Notes under the pieces: model-generated
Seen by the model: the letters and a program-made list of their open reading frames with translations, nothing else
Told to the model about the DNA's origin: nothing
Databases searched by the model: none
Assembly (NCBI GenBank): GCA_937916515.1
Contig: CALFSX010000321.1
Location: forward strand, 1 to 60,933
Direction: 5' to 3'
Origin: an uncultured Planctomycetaceae bacterium
Lineage (GTDB): Bacteria; Planctomycetota; Planctomycetia; Planctomycetales; Planctomycetaceae
Length of the DNA stretch: 60,933 nt
Made by a program: the position numbers and the translations under genes
Part shown: positions 36,757 through 46,311 of the stretch, piece by piece
Layout: every line of letters begins with the position of its first letter
Numbering within the stretch: the stretch's first letter is position 1

Positions 36757-38616
36757 TTATCGTTTTCTGCGACCGGCGATCAGGCCGACGATTGTGACGA
36801 AGCTGCATAGCATGGCAAATACATCGCCGAATTTTGAATAGAAGGTCACTCGACCATCCAGCGGGACCTGTCCGCACATCACAGCTGAACACTGTCGATG
36901 ACGAAGGCCGGTTGTTTTGTCGTACATGGAATCAACAGCCGTGAAGTCCGCGACGACGCCCGCCGTGGTTTCTTCCATAATGAAGAAGTGTTCGGGCTGG
37001 CGGATTCGTCCACTGGAATCAATAAACGCCGAAATGCCAGCATTGACGGCTCGCACCATCGGTCGGCGATTTTCGATACAGCGGAACGTGGCGGTAATCA
37101 GGTGTTGATCCAGTTCGCTGGAACCTCGAAACCAGCCATCGTTCGTCATGTTCACTAAAACATCGGGCGTCTTGCCGGATTCATCCGGGGTGCTGGCCGC
37201 GTGTCGCACAAGCTGTGGCACCGTGTCTTCAAAGCAGATAATCGGGCTGTAGCGAACTCCGCCGTATTCGAAGCTGGCCGAACGTGTTCCGGCGTCGATT
37301 CCAAAACCATCACCAAACGGAGTTACCTTTGCCAGCCACGGCAGAACACTTCTTAGCGGAATGTATTCGCCAAACATCACTCGATGAATTTTGTCATAAC
37401 GTCCGACATATCCAAGGTCCGGTCTGATGAATGCGGCGGAGTTGAATTTTTCGTGACCGTTCTTCCGGGCGACTTCCGTAATCATTCCGATCAAAAGGGC
37501 GGCTCCTGCTTCCTGACTGCGATTGATCAATAGTTCTCGAGCGTATTCACGGTGCCAGCGTTCGATTTCTTCCTTTGCGAATTCGCTGTTGGACCCCGCG
37601 CCGGGTAAAGTGACCAGGTTGACCAGATCTTCGTCGGTGACACCTTCGCCGATAATTAAATCCGGAACGGGAAACATTGTTTCCGGCCAGATAATCAGGT
37701 CGGGCCGTAACCCGGCAGCTCGGCGAGTCAGGATGTCGTGTTCGCGAACCATGCGCAGCCACATATCCGGATCGTGCTTCAATTCGGGAGTGAAATTTCC
37801 CTGAGCTACGGCAATCACCGGACCTTCGCCGATGGTGTCCACTGGCTGCATTCTCATCGAACCATACAACACGCTTAGCAGCACCATGCCAGGACATGTG
37901 GCTGTGCCAGCCATCTTGCTGAATCCGGTTGGTGATGAAACTTCGTCCGTCGATGACGCCAGACCAATTTTTACAAGAAGACGTTTGGGCAGCACGTCGG
38001 CAATGATTCCGCTGGACATGGCGATCAAAAACGAAACGCCGTACGCTCCGGTAATGTCTGCAATTTGGACCAGCGATGTCCATTGATATTGCGAATGAGC
38101 CAGATAGTACCAGGAAAACCCTGTCAGCAGGTAAGCTCGAAGAAAATCCAGTGCCGTCCACACCAACGGAACCGCCAGCCATACCGGGCCACCCGCTTTC
38201 ACCATGCGGCGAGACAAAAAGACGAATGCTGGAAAATAGAACGACAGATAAAACGACAACGCGGCAAGTGCTCCATACATCGTCGGGTGCCCCAATCGCA
38301 TCCATTGCAGCGTGACAACGGCCCACAGAAAACCGCAGAAAGCCAGAGCTCGGTGTGTGCGACGAGGAAGCTTTTCAACTCGCACCAACAGGCACAGCGG
38401 AACGATGGCAACCCAGGCGATTGGAGCCAGTTCAACCGGTGTGAAACTTAGCCACAGCATCACAGCCGACAGTAGTCCCATGCCGAGCACCGGGCGCAGG
38501 CTGCCGGAAGATACTTCGGCCATCCGACCGGATTCGATGATCTTCGAAATCTCCGGTCGCAAATTCGGCCGTTGTGGTGTGGCGTCAGAATCGGGTTGAA
38601 CTTCTGCACTGGACAA
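36757..38616 (-). CDS. lnt: Apolipoprotein N-acyltransferase Lnt
   Basis: 619 residues if started at the TTG at 38616 (reads SSAEVQPDSDATPQRPNL), which has AAAGGA seven bases upstream; the ATG at 38697 would add a Cys-rich stretch unlike the family. Several hydrophobic helices in the first 230 residues, with GFSWYYLAHSQYQW. The carbon-nitrogen-hydrolase-like domain shows the catalytic set: Glu in LIIWPETMFP, Lys in GRYDKIHRVMFGEYIPLRS, Cys in IICFEDTVPQ. NMTNDGWFRGSSELDQH is also typical. It adds the third acyl chain to lipoproteins in the inner membrane, in line with a gram-negative envelope. Confidence 0.93.
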   Translation of the reverse strand: MSSAEVQPDSDATPQRPNLRPEISKIIESGRMAEVSSGSLRPVLGMGLLSAVMLWLSFTPVELAPIAWVAIVPLCLLVRVEKLPRRTHRALAFCGFLWAVVTLQWMRLGHPTMYGALAALSFYLSFYFPAFVFLSRRMVKAGGPVWLAVPLVWTALDFLRAYLLTGFSWYYLAHSQYQWTSLVQIADITGAYGVSFLIAMSSGIIADVLPKRLLVKIGLASSTDEVSSPTGFSKMAGTATCPGMVLLSVLYGSMRMQPVDTIGEGPVIAVAQGNFTPELKHDPDMWLRMVREHDILTRRAAGLRPDLIIWPETMFPVPDLIIGEGVTDEDLVNLVTLPGAGSNSEFAKEEIERWHREYARELLINRSQEAGAALLIGMITEVARKNGHEKFNSAAFIRPDLGYVGRYDKIHRVMFGEYIPLRSVLPWLAKVTPFGDGFGIDAGTRSASFEYGGVRYSPIICFEDTVPQLVRHAASTPDESGKTPDVLVNMTNDGWFRGSSELDQHLITATFRCIENRRPMVRAVNAGISAFIDSSGRIRQPEHFFIMEETTAGVVADFTAVDSMYDKTTGLRHRQCSAVMCGQVPLDGRVTFYSKFGDVFAMLCSFVTIVGLIAGRRKR

Positions 38617-39121
38617 GGTGTGTTCCTTTTGACATCTTCGACAGGTGGTTCCTTTGGCGAAGCAAGATATCAGATGCCAGAAATTTCCGGCACCCATAAT
38701 TTACGGGCCTGAAGTCGGCGGCGGAAAGTTGCGGGGGCAGATCTGCTGAGGAACGGTTCCGACAGGCAGCCCGACTTGTGAATACTGCAGTTTGCTGACA
38801 TTGGCATAACACAGTGGGTGGCAGCCTAATTCGGTATCCACGTGACTTTGCACTTTGCAGCGTAAGACTGCTTAACGGCGTTAAGCTATGCCCTTGCCGC
38901 GCAGCGACAACCGAGCGACTCGGCGGTTAAAACGCCCCACGTCTTTCCGCAATCTACGCCACCGGGGCAAGGGCGAGCCCTTGTGGGGGAAAATCGGCGG
39001 AAGACGGTGTACAATGGTGGAAAACCGGACTCTGAATTGTGATTCTTCTGCTTCATGTGGCTGCCTGGGTGGCCATAATCAAGATTTCTGCAACCGCCTA
39101 ACAGATTTGTGACAACGCCTG
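38617..39121. other. Divergent intergenic region with repeat A copy 3
   Basis: About 500 bases between lnt and the lipase gene. It holds repeat A copy 3 at 38896-38982; the rest shows no feature I can name. Confidence 0.6.
38896..38982 (-). repeat. Dispersed repeat A, copy 3 (divergent)
   Basis: Read on the minus strand it starts AAGGGCTCGCCCTTG, continues with GGTGGCGTAG and AAGACGTGGG, and ends near CGGTTGTCGCTGCG. Clearly related to the other copies but the most diverged; the distal palindrome is absent. Confidence 0.65.
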
Positions 39122-40060
39122 ATGACGGAGAAAACGGCGAATGTTCAGGTTCATTCGAAAATTGAAGGACCGATTGAGCAGCATTCAATGTTGCATCGGT
39201 CGCTGCTTTTTGCGGAATTGTCGAGTATTTCGTACTACGACGAACCGATCGCGAAAGGGCTGGCGGAAGTTGTCGGCTTTGAGGGCTGCCGCTTTTTCGA
39301 TCGCGACGGTGCTCAAGCCTTCATGTTCTGGAACGATCACGACTGCGTGGTGGCATGTCGCGGCACTGAACCTAACGAATGGAACGACATTCGAGCAGAC
39401 GTGAATGCCGTGGCCGTTTTAACGGAAACCTTTGGGCGAGTTCACAAGGGCTTTATGCAGGAAGTTGACGACCTGTGGCCGATGCTGGAAGACGCGTTGG
39501 TTGAAAACAGGAAGACGCTGTGGTTTGCCGGACATTCTTTGGGAGGAGCTATGGCCACCATTTGCGCGGGCCGTTGTTATCTTTCTGAGATTGAATCGAT
39601 GCCGAAAGCGTTGTACACGTATGGCAGCCCCAGAGTCGGCGACAAACGCTTTGTGAACTTTGTGGAACTTGATCATTCTCGGTGGGTGAACAATAACGAT
39701 ATCGTGACTCGAGTCCCTCCCGCATGGATGGGCTATCGGCATGCGGGAAAAGAGCTGTATCTGGATCGCAACGGCGACATTAAAGATGTTAACGGCTGGA
39801 CACGAACGTACGACGGCCTGAAGGGTTTTTTGCTGGGGCTGCTGAAATTCAAAATCGACCATTTCTCCGATCATTCCATTGATCGGTATGTGGAATACAT
39901 CAAGAAGGCCGTTCCTGAACAAGCAGAAGAAACCACGACAACAGTTGACCTTCCTGCGTCTTCGCCGGAAGTTGTCGCAGCCCAGGCAGTGGCCGCTAAC
40001 TTAGAGGCCGCTCACTTAGAGAACGTGATGGCGGAAGCGGATCAGGTGAAGCCTGAATAA
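39122..40060 (+). CDS. Class 3 lipase family protein (alpha/beta hydrolase)
   Basis: 312 residues, no signal peptide. Nucleophile elbow GHSLGGAMATICAG (Ser139), acidic residue probably Asp in NNNDIVTRVPP, and His in FSDHSIDRY, giving a Ser-Asp-His triad in the normal order. ALYTYGSPRVGDKRFVNF is a lipase_3 signature. CRGTEPNEWNDIRADVNAVA resembles the oxyanion-side RGT motif. Likely hydrolyses lipid esters in the cytoplasm. The last 45 residues are Glu/Ala-rich and variable. It precedes the PhyH-type gene by 50 bases, so the two may be cotranscribed. Confidence 0.9.
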   Translation: MTEKTANVQVHSKIEGPIEQHSMLHRSLLFAELSSISYYDEPIAKGLAEVVGFEGCRFFDRDGAQAFMFWNDHDCVVACRGTEPNEWNDIRADVNAVAVLTETFGRVHKGFMQEVDDLWPMLEDALVENRKTLWFAGHSLGGAMATICAGRCYLSEIESMPKALYTYGSPRVGDKRFVNFVELDHSRWVNNNDIVTRVPPAWMGYRHAGKELYLDRNGDIKDVNGWTRTYDGLKGFLLGLLKFKIDHFSDHSIDRYVEYIKKAVPEQAEETTTTVDLPASSPEVVAAQAVAANLEAAHLENVMAEADQVKPE

Positions 40061-40110
40061 AACGCGATCGCATCAGATTTAATTTTCGTTCCATTCAAAG
40101 AGGCAGTCTT

Positions 40111-40971
40111 ATGCTGGATCTTGCCGAATCGCATCAGTTTGTTTCAACATTGTTCAGCGACGACCCGGCAATTGCAGAACCGCTGTCGGCGGAGCAATTG
40201 GAACTGTACGAACAGCAGGGTTTTCTTGTGGGGCCTCGATTGCTGAACAATGTTCAGATCGACGCCCTGAAAAGCGAACTGGCGGAACTTACGAACCCAC
40301 AGCACGAAGGACGTGATTTGTGGTATGAGTACCATTCCAACGAATCCACGGATGCCAGCACGGTGCTGTTTCACGCTTTGGGATCGTGGCGACTGCGTCC
40401 TGCGTTTCACGACGTGCTGTGGAATGCCGCGTTCACTGTTCCTGCCAGTCAGTTGCTGGGCGGAAGCGTTCGGTTTTGGCACGATCAACTGTTTTGTAAA
40501 CCCGCGTTGCACGGTGGAGTTGTTGCGTGGCACCAGGATTATTCATACTGGACCAGAACAGCTCCCATGGCTCATCTGACTTGCTGGATCGGCCTGGATG
40601 ATGCCACTGTCGATAACGGTTGTGTGCATTACATTCCCGGCAGTCACAAGTGGAATCTGCTGCCGATTACCGGACTGGCAGGTGACATGGCTGGCATCAA
40701 AAGCGTGTTGAATTCTGATCAGTGGGAGTTGTTTAATAATCCCGTCGCTGTGGGGCTGAAAGCGGGAGAATGCGTGTTCCATCATCCCCTGACGGTTCAC
40801 GGTTCATTCGCCAACCGCACGCCTCAACCACGAAGAGCATTAGTGTTGAATGTCGTTAAAGATGGTGTGTGCAGTTGCAGTGATGAGCCGCTGTTGGGGG
40901 GCACGGATATTATTCCTGCCGGCCAGCCTCTTGATGGTAAGTTCTATCCGCTGCTCCGTTCTGTGCTGTAG
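40111..40971 (+). CDS. Phytanoyl-CoA dioxygenase (PhyH) family protein
   Basis: 286 residues. Fe(II)/2-oxoglutarate oxygenase of the PhyH superfamily. Iron ligands: WHQDYSYW (His141, Asp143) and HHPLTVHGS (His230). An arginine just after (RRAL, 241-242) can bind 2-oxoglutarate. NGCVHYIPGSHKW is also typical. The substrate cannot be told; the family includes hydroxylases of small metabolites and lipids. The stop codon TAG lies in a 15-bp sequence that is repeated 85 bases downstream around a palindromic element. Confidence 0.92.
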   Translation: MLDLAESHQFVSTLFSDDPAIAEPLSAEQLELYEQQGFLVGPRLLNNVQIDALKSELAELTNPQHEGRDLWYEYHSNESTDASTVLFHALGSWRLRPAFHDVLWNAAFTVPASQLLGGSVRFWHDQLFCKPALHGGVVAWHQDYSYWTRTAPMAHLTCWIGLDDATVDNGCVHYIPGSHKWNLLPITGLAGDMAGIKSVLNSDQWELFNNPVAVGLKAGECVFHHPLTVHGSFANRTPQPRRALVLNVVKDGVCSCSDEPLLGGTDIIPAGQPLDGKFYPLLRSVL

Positions 40972-41057
40972 TCGAAGTAGGGTAGGCATCGCCCACCAAT
41001 TCATTTGTGTGGTTGTGTCTGGTGGGCGGTGCCCACACTACGGTTCTGTGCTGTAGT
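40958..41057. repeat. Palindromic element flanked by 15-bp direct repeats
   Basis: GTTCTGTGCTGTAGT occurs at 40958-40972 (end of the PhyH gene) and exactly again at 41043-41057. Between them are 70 bases forming an imperfect palindrome: GGCATCGCCCACCA against TGGTGGGCGGTGCC with GTAGGGT/ACACTAC outside. The layout is like a small inserted element with target duplication. Confidence 0.8.
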
Positions 41058-41111
41058 TCGACCAAAGTTACTATGCGCAAAATATCGCAGCCCGCTTCAT
41101 CCGGACAACGC

Positions 41112-41143
41112 AAAAAGCCCGCGTTCTGGAGGAAACGCGGGCT
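41112..41143 (-). terminator. Rho-independent terminator of the coiled-coil protein gene
   Basis: On the minus strand: AGCCCGCGTT (41143-41134), eight-base loop, AACGCGGGCT (41125-41116), then TTTTTG. Perfect 10-bp GC-rich stem, about 73 bases after the stop at 41216. Confidence 0.88.
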
Positions 41144-41215
41144 CTTGGGGTTTTGCAACCACTCAACTTCAATCAACAATGCAGACTGTGGCGGGGCTGC
41201 TTGTTGCTGTCCGGA

Positions 41216-42505
41216 TTACTGGATGCTGCGAGCTTCTGGTGGCAGTGGAACCAGATCGCTGTTTTCATCAATTCCGGCTTCGATGTTGGCTTCAATCGCC
41301 TGGTCGATTGCATTGTTGGAATGAGACAATCGAGTTGTACGACCGTTCAGGATGACTCGAGCAGCTTCGCGAACTTCGGTCTGGCTAAGGCGTCGCAGGT
41401 TGCTAAGTTCCGTTAGAGGAGCCATGACTTGTGCAACTCGACCAACCGTGGTTTCCATCATGGCCAGTTCTACAAGCGTTCGTCGAAGTCCTGCCAGCGA
41501 GTGTACATGGGTTGATACTTCGCTTTGGAAGTCGTCCAGAATTTCCAGGTTCTGAATGGCCGATGCAACTCGTTCACCCTGATTTCCAAGTTCTGCCTGC
41601 AGTCGCAGCATTTCGGAAAGGTTCTTTCCGGCGATATCCAGTTTCAGGCCGGGACCGGACAACGCTTCGTGCATGGCAACCAGTGTGCGAGCGTTGTTGT
41701 CTGCTGTTTCGATACCTTCGTTGGCGTTCAGGATCTGGTCTTTCAGTGCGGCCAGTTTGGTGCTGGTTTCGCTGGCCTTGTCAAAGCTGGCAACGGCGTT
41801 GTTGAAGGAATCAGCAGATGCAATCATGCGATTTTGCAGGCCGATAAAGTCATCAAACCGTGCGGCAGCGACCTGCAGATTTTCGTTGCTGTCGACAAGT
41901 CGTTGAGTCAGGTCAGACATGTGAGCAATGCTCTCACTGGCTTTTTCATAGCCATTGGAAGCCGCGATGACTCGCTTTTGCAGTGCGACCATACCATTCA
42001 GGCTGTTGTCGGCCACTTCTGTCTGGCTGCCACCGCTTAGAACTTCGTCACGCAATGCTTCCAGTCGTTCAATCTGAACAGACGCAATGTCTGTCTGCTG
42101 TCGCGACGAGATGACTCGTTTCTGTACAGATGCCAGTCGGTCCAGTTGAGCCAACGCGACGGTTGCTGACTTGGCTTCGCTTTCGAGTGACTCGCGAAGT
42201 GCTGCAACATCGTCGATAGCGGCTTTCATTTCAGCCAGCTTGGCAGACTGTGCTTCCAGGCCAGACAGCAGGCTGTTGGTTTCCATGACGCCATCGTTGG
42301 TGCCAACCAATGTTTTGAGTTGGTCGTCGGAATGGTCAAGGCGAGTCTGAATGCCGTCAAGCCTTCCTTTAAGAGGACCAACCATCATCAGTTGCATTCC
42401 GAAGAAGACAACGGCCAGCGACATCAACATGGAGATCCACATGAAGTTGCGAAAGCTTTTGTTTTGGTTGTTGGAATTATTACGGCGTATTGTTGTTGTG
42501 CTCAC
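41216..42505 (-). CDS. Membrane-anchored coiled-coil protein with tandem helical repeats
   Basis: 429 residues. Short basic N-terminus rich in Asn (TIRRNNSNNQNKSFRN), one membrane helix (FMWISMLMSLAVVFFGMQLM), then a helical region to the end with degenerate repeats of about 35 residues: LASVQKRVISSRQQTDIASV, LEALRDEVLSGG, MVALQKRVIAASNGYEKASE, LTQRLVDSNENLQVAAARFD, IGLQNRMIASADSFNNAV, LAALKDQILNANEGIETADN. The pattern resembles chemoreceptor or structural coiled coils but there is no signalling tip or HAMP. GGAGG lies about ten bases before the ATG. Probable role: a periplasmic rod or spacer (inference). No family recognised. Confidence 0.85.
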   Translation of the reverse strand: MSTTTIRRNNSNNQNKSFRNFMWISMLMSLAVVFFGMQLMMVGPLKGRLDGIQTRLDHSDDQLKTLVGTNDGVMETNSLLSGLEAQSAKLAEMKAAIDDVAALRESLESEAKSATVALAQLDRLASVQKRVISSRQQTDIASVQIERLEALRDEVLSGGSQTEVADNSLNGMVALQKRVIAASNGYEKASESIAHMSDLTQRLVDSNENLQVAAARFDDFIGLQNRMIASADSFNNAVASFDKASETSTKLAALKDQILNANEGIETADNNARTLVAMHEALSGPGLKLDIAGKNLSEMLRLQAELGNQGERVASAIQNLEILDDFQSEVSTHVHSLAGLRRTLVELAMMETTVGRVAQVMAPLTELSNLRRLSQTEVREAARVILNGRTTRLSHSNNAIDQAIEANIEAGIDENSDLVPLPPEARSIQ

Positions 42506-43250
42506 TTGTGTTCCTCCAGTAGCGTGAATAAGTCGATTGGAACGGCTGCCCCGTCAAATCGTTTATTTGTTGTTGAGATCGAAAAAGTCTTCGTGCTCGC
42601 CCATGCTTGTGTAACTTACCTGAAAGTTATCGCCATTCAGGATGCTGCAGTTTTCGCCATCGGAACTGTTCCGGCAGTTATTGCTGCTAGAAAGTTCCGG
42701 GCTTCCCTACGAGCGGTTCCGCCGTCAATGGCGACAGCACGGTCGCTGCCGAACCATGCTTGGCAAAATTGTGTGAAGATTGGCAACTGAGCCTCAAGAT
42801 CGCCGCCGGAAATGATTTGGAATGGCTCTCGTTACGGGCTGTCGCGCGTGAATTTTGCACAACTGTCGACGAATTCCGTCGTCAGGGAACTCACGTGTTT
42901 TCCGGATTGGCCAATTTTGAGCGATCGCCATCATTGGGCAATTGCCGGCCGTTTTACTAACATCCGCCGTCTGGCGGGTTTTGTCGTCGCAACGTGATTT
43001 TCGTTGTTGCCGACGCTACGCGGTCGGATTTTGAGTGTTTGATCGATTTTTCCACGGTAGGCGTGGTGAGAGCGAAACAATGGGCTTCATTTTTTGAGCT
43101 CAGGCCAGCCCTGGCTATTCGTGACGTCCCGGAAGCAGTGTCCCCAAGTACCATTAAGCCGCAGTGCCAGATCCATAAGCAGACCGTTTTCGGTGGGCAG
43201 CTTTTAACAGTATCGAGCAATAACGCAGGAACAGAAATAGAAAGCGGCGA
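42506..43250. other. Long divergent intergenic region
   Basis: 745 bases between the coiled-coil gene and terC. A frame at 42760-42960 is open but has only a TTG start and no recognisable product. It is followed by a short stem CCGCC/GGCGG (42964-42977) and TTTTG. I see no manganese (yybP-ykoY) riboswitch signature before terC. Confidence 0.5.
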
Positions 43251-44075
43251 ATGGAAGCCATAGCGGCCCTGCTGGCACTGACTCTGATGGAGATCGTGCT
43301 GGGTATTGACAATATTATCTTCATCACAATTCTTACCGACCGCTTGCCGGAAGATGAGCAACCACTTGCGCGCCGACTTGGGTTGCTGCTGGCCATGGGA
43401 AGTCGGATCGCGCTGCTGTTTCTGATCAGCTATATCATTCAGCTGAAGGAGCCTTTGTTTTTGCTGACAAGTATAGGCTTTCCTGAGTCGTTGTTGACGA
43501 AAATGGCAGGCGAGAATTTTTTGACAGTGAACGGCGTTTCCGGGAGAGACCTGACATTACTATTGGGCGGTCTGTTTTTGATTCGTCACAGCGTGAAAGA
43601 AATTCACGAGCAATTCGACGGCCATGCTGATGATGCGACTCAGCATGCCACAGCGAAAACGTTTGCCTCTGTGTTAATCAACATCACAATTATGGACGTG
43701 GTGTTTTCTTTGGACTCCGTCATCACTGCTGTCGGTATGACGGAAGAACGCTGGATTATGGTTCTTGCCGTGGTGTTGTCGGTGGGCGTGATGATGATTT
43801 TTGCGGGACGCATCAGTCGATTTGTGAAGACGCATCCAACAATCAAGATGCTGGCACTTAGCTTTCTGATTTTAATTGGAGTCATGCTGGTGGCTGAATC
43901 TTCCGGCACGCACGTCAACAAAGGCTACATCTATTTTGCGATGGCGTTTTCTTTAATTGTGGAAGCTCTGAACATACGCGTCCGCACTTCGACGCCCAAT
44001 CCAGCGTTAAGCACGGCGGGCTCAAGCGAGCCACCATCCGGTGCCAGACTGCATGAACCGGACGATGACGTATGA
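43251..44075 (+). CDS. TerC family integral membrane protein
   Basis: 274 residues with about seven or eight membrane helices. The family marks are the paired acidic motifs within helices: EIVLGIDNIIFITI near the start and DVVFSLDSVITAVG in the middle. TerC proteins are linked to metal (manganese) export, possibly to metal loading of exported proteins, and to tellurite resistance. No ter operon genes surround it, so a housekeeping metal-homeostasis role is likelier than tellurite resistance. The C-terminal 30 residues are polar and variable. The stop overlaps the xseA start (ATGA), showing cotranscription. Confidence 0.93.
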   Translation: MEAIAALLALTLMEIVLGIDNIIFITILTDRLPEDEQPLARRLGLLLAMGSRIALLFLISYIIQLKEPLFLLTSIGFPESLLTKMAGENFLTVNGVSGRDLTLLLGGLFLIRHSVKEIHEQFDGHADDATQHATAKTFASVLINITIMDVVFSLDSVITAVGMTEERWIMVLAVVLSVGVMMIFAGRISRFVKTHPTIKMLALSFLILIGVMLVAESSGTHVNKGYIYFAMAFSLIVEALNIRVRTSTPNPALSTAGSSEPPSGARLHEPDDDV

Positions 44076-45295
44076 CGGAAATGCCCACAATATCGGTCAC
44101 GGAACTGGTGACCGCATTCAAGGAAGTCATTGAAAATACGCTGCCACCGGTTTGCGTGCAGGCGGAAGTTTCCAACTGCAAACGTTCGGCTGCCGGGCAC
44201 TACTATCTGACGTTGAAAGACGAAACGTCAGAAATTGGTGCGGTGGTATGGAAAGGCACCGCGTCGCGGCTGAAGTTTCAGCTGAAGGACGGCCTGAAAG
44301 TGCTGGCAACAGGAGCACTGCAGGTTTACGTTGCTCGCGGCACGTGTCAGTTTGTGATAAACCATTTGCAGCCCGATGGCGTGGGTGAACTGGAACTTGC
44401 TTTCCGGCAACTGCGTCAGAAGCTTGAAGCGGAAGGTCTGTTCGACGCAGATCGTAAGCGACCGCTGCCACGGATTCCTCGACAGGTCGCGTTGATTACC
44501 AGTCCCACTTCAGCTGCTGTGAAAGACATGATTCAAGTGATGACCAGACGCTGGCCGTCAGTGAAAATTGTCATTTTGCCGGTTCCCGTTCAGGGCGAAG
44601 GTGCGGCAATTCGTATTGCCAAAGCGTTGCGTTTTGTGGGCAACATGCCAGGCGTGGATGTCGTGATTACCGGTCGTGGCGGTGGCAGCCTGGAAGACTT
44701 GTGGGCCTTCAACGAAGAAGTTGTTGCGCGAGCCATCGCGGATTGCCCGATTCCGGTGGTGAGTGCGGTGGGCCACGAAATCGACGTTTCGATTGCGGAC
44801 CTTGTGGCGGATCGTCGAGCACTGACGCCCAGTGAAGCTGGTGAACTGGTTGTTCCGTCCGTTGACGAATTTCGTCAATATCTGCAAAACACGGCCGCCA
44901 GAATGCAGCGAGTTCTTCGAGACCGAGTTGATCGGCTGCGACTGCAGCTGCAAGCCATTGAATCACGGAATGTTCTGCGACGTCCGATGTCGTTGGTGGA
45001 CGAACGTCGCCAGAAATGCGACGAACTTTCTGAACGAGCCGAACGGGCCATTCGTCTGAAGGTTGAACGTTTGGGGCAGAAGATTGCCACAATTGCTGGC
45101 ACCCTGGATGCCTTGAGTCCCCTGAAAGTGTTGTCACGTGGTTATTCGTTGACCATGATGGACGATGCATCAGTGATCAGCGCCGTAGACCAGGTTTCGC
45201 CGGGCATCGAAATTCAAACGCAGATTGCAGATGGCACAATCTGGAGCACCGTCACTGACGTGCAGGTTGCTGTCGCCAATCAGCCATCTGTTTGA
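44072..45295 (+). CDS. xseA: Exodeoxyribonuclease VII large subunit
   Basis: 407 residues. It cuts single-stranded DNA from either end with the small subunit XseB. The N-terminal OB domain binds DNA (VCVQAEVSNCKRSAAGHYYL; AVVWKGTASRLKF). The catalytic part shows VALITSPTSAAVKDMI, VITGRGGGSLEDLWAFN and SAVGHEIDVSIADLVADRRA, LTPSEAGE. The C-terminal helices form the coiled-coil stalk for XseB. Overlaps terC by four bases. No xseB lies downstream in the window; the next gene is a methyltransferase. Confidence 0.96.
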   Translation: MTEMPTISVTELVTAFKEVIENTLPPVCVQAEVSNCKRSAAGHYYLTLKDETSEIGAVVWKGTASRLKFQLKDGLKVLATGALQVYVARGTCQFVINHLQPDGVGELELAFRQLRQKLEAEGLFDADRKRPLPRIPRQVALITSPTSAAVKDMIQVMTRRWPSVKIVILPVPVQGEGAAIRIAKALRFVGNMPGVDVVITGRGGGSLEDLWAFNEEVVARAIADCPIPVVSAVGHEIDVSIADLVADRRALTPSEAGELVVPSVDEFRQYLQNTAARMQRVLRDRVDRLRLQLQAIESRNVLRRPMSLVDERRQKCDELSERAERAIRLKVERLGQKIATIAGTLDALSPLKVLSRGYSLTMMDDASVISAVDQVSPGIEIQTQIADGTIWSTVTDVQVAVANQPSV

Positions 45296-45412
45296 AAACC
45301 AGCTGCCATTTTTGTCGCCGTTTCGTATACTCATTGTGGAAGTTTCGCATGTCGCAGTCGCGACCGCGGAAGCTGTTTCGTATCAAGCCGATCAACGCAG
45401 TGTGACCTAAAA

Positions 45413-46066
45413 ATGATCAGCCCCAAACTCTACAAGAGCAGCCGCACATACGACTTCTTTATGAAGTTTCTGGGCTACGAAAGCGGTATCGATCGTTTCT
45501 TGACCGGTCTGAAACTTGACTGTGCCGATGACTGCCGCATTCTGGACGTTGGTTGTGGAACAGGCTTGCTGGGACTTCATTTTCTGGAACGCTATTCGCA
45601 ATCCAGCCTGCAGGCGACGGACCTGGAGCCGAACTTTCTGCAGGCAACTCTGGACAACGCGACTCGCCGGAAAATCGCTCATGATCGCATTTCGGTAGGT
45701 GTTTCCAATGTTTCCAGCCCCACGCAGGTTACATCATTGGATGGCACTTTGAAGACTCTTTCGGCGGACAGCTTTGACTTGATTTGTATGGGAGCCGTCG
45801 TCGGCTACGCTGACGATACGGAACACAGCGTTCGCGAACTGCTTCATTTGGTGGCTCCTGGAGGCTATCTGATCAACATTGAAATGAATGAAAGCCCCAC
45901 CGGAAAATTCGTTTCTCACCGATACCACTATCGGAATATTCCTTTGCAGCGAATGCAGCAGGTTGTCATCGATACCGGATGCGAAGTGTCAGTCAGCAAG
46001 CTGAAACTTAGTCACCTGCCCGCAAAATTCACTCGAACCGCCATCATCGCTCGCAAACCTGCTTAA
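45413..46066 (+). CDS. SAM-dependent methyltransferase (class I)
   Basis: 217 residues. Rossmann motif I is ILDVGCGTGLLGLHFLERY, the acidic end of strand 2 is LQATDLEPNFLQ, and motif IV is SFDLICMGAVVGYADD with LLHLVAPGGYLINIEM next. It resembles the small trans-aconitate/TPR-linked type methyltransferases but the substrate cannot be told. 117 bases after xseA on the same strand; no clear terminator lies between. Confidence 0.88.
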   Translation: MISPKLYKSSRTYDFFMKFLGYESGIDRFLTGLKLDCADDCRILDVGCGTGLLGLHFLERYSQSSLQATDLEPNFLQATLDNATRRKIAHDRISVGVSNVSSPTQVTSLDGTLKTLSADSFDLICMGAVVGYADDTEHSVRELLHLVAPGGYLINIEMNESPTGKFVSHRYHYRNIPLQRMQQVVIDTGCEVSVSKLKLSHLPAKFTRTAIIARKPA

Positions 46067-46311
46067 ACGACGTGATGATCTGGTTCCAGAAATTCTGGGC
46101 CCGGATATTCTGTTTTTGTCGCGGGCTTTAGCGGCTGACGTACTGCGAAAGTCTGCAGTTGTGCGTGGACTTCTCAGCCAAAACAACAGGCTGTAACTGA
46201 GTCACAGATCACAGAATCCACCGCTTTCAGTTAACAAACAGGGGTGTCAGCCGTTAAGCTGGAGATCCAATGCTGTACAAATTTCTAATTGATAACAGGT
46301 TCATCACTATC

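Noticed and set aside
42760-42960. Small gene candidate before a short stem-loop
   Set aside because: Only a TTG start, no ribosome-binding site and no recognisable product, though the frame reads plausibly. It could be a remnant; conservation would decide.
43000-43250. Manganese riboswitch upstream of terC
   Set aside because: The conserved yybP-ykoY core is not found.
43251-44075. Tellurite-resistance operon
   Set aside because: Only a TerC-family gene; no TerD/TerB/TerA genes nearby.
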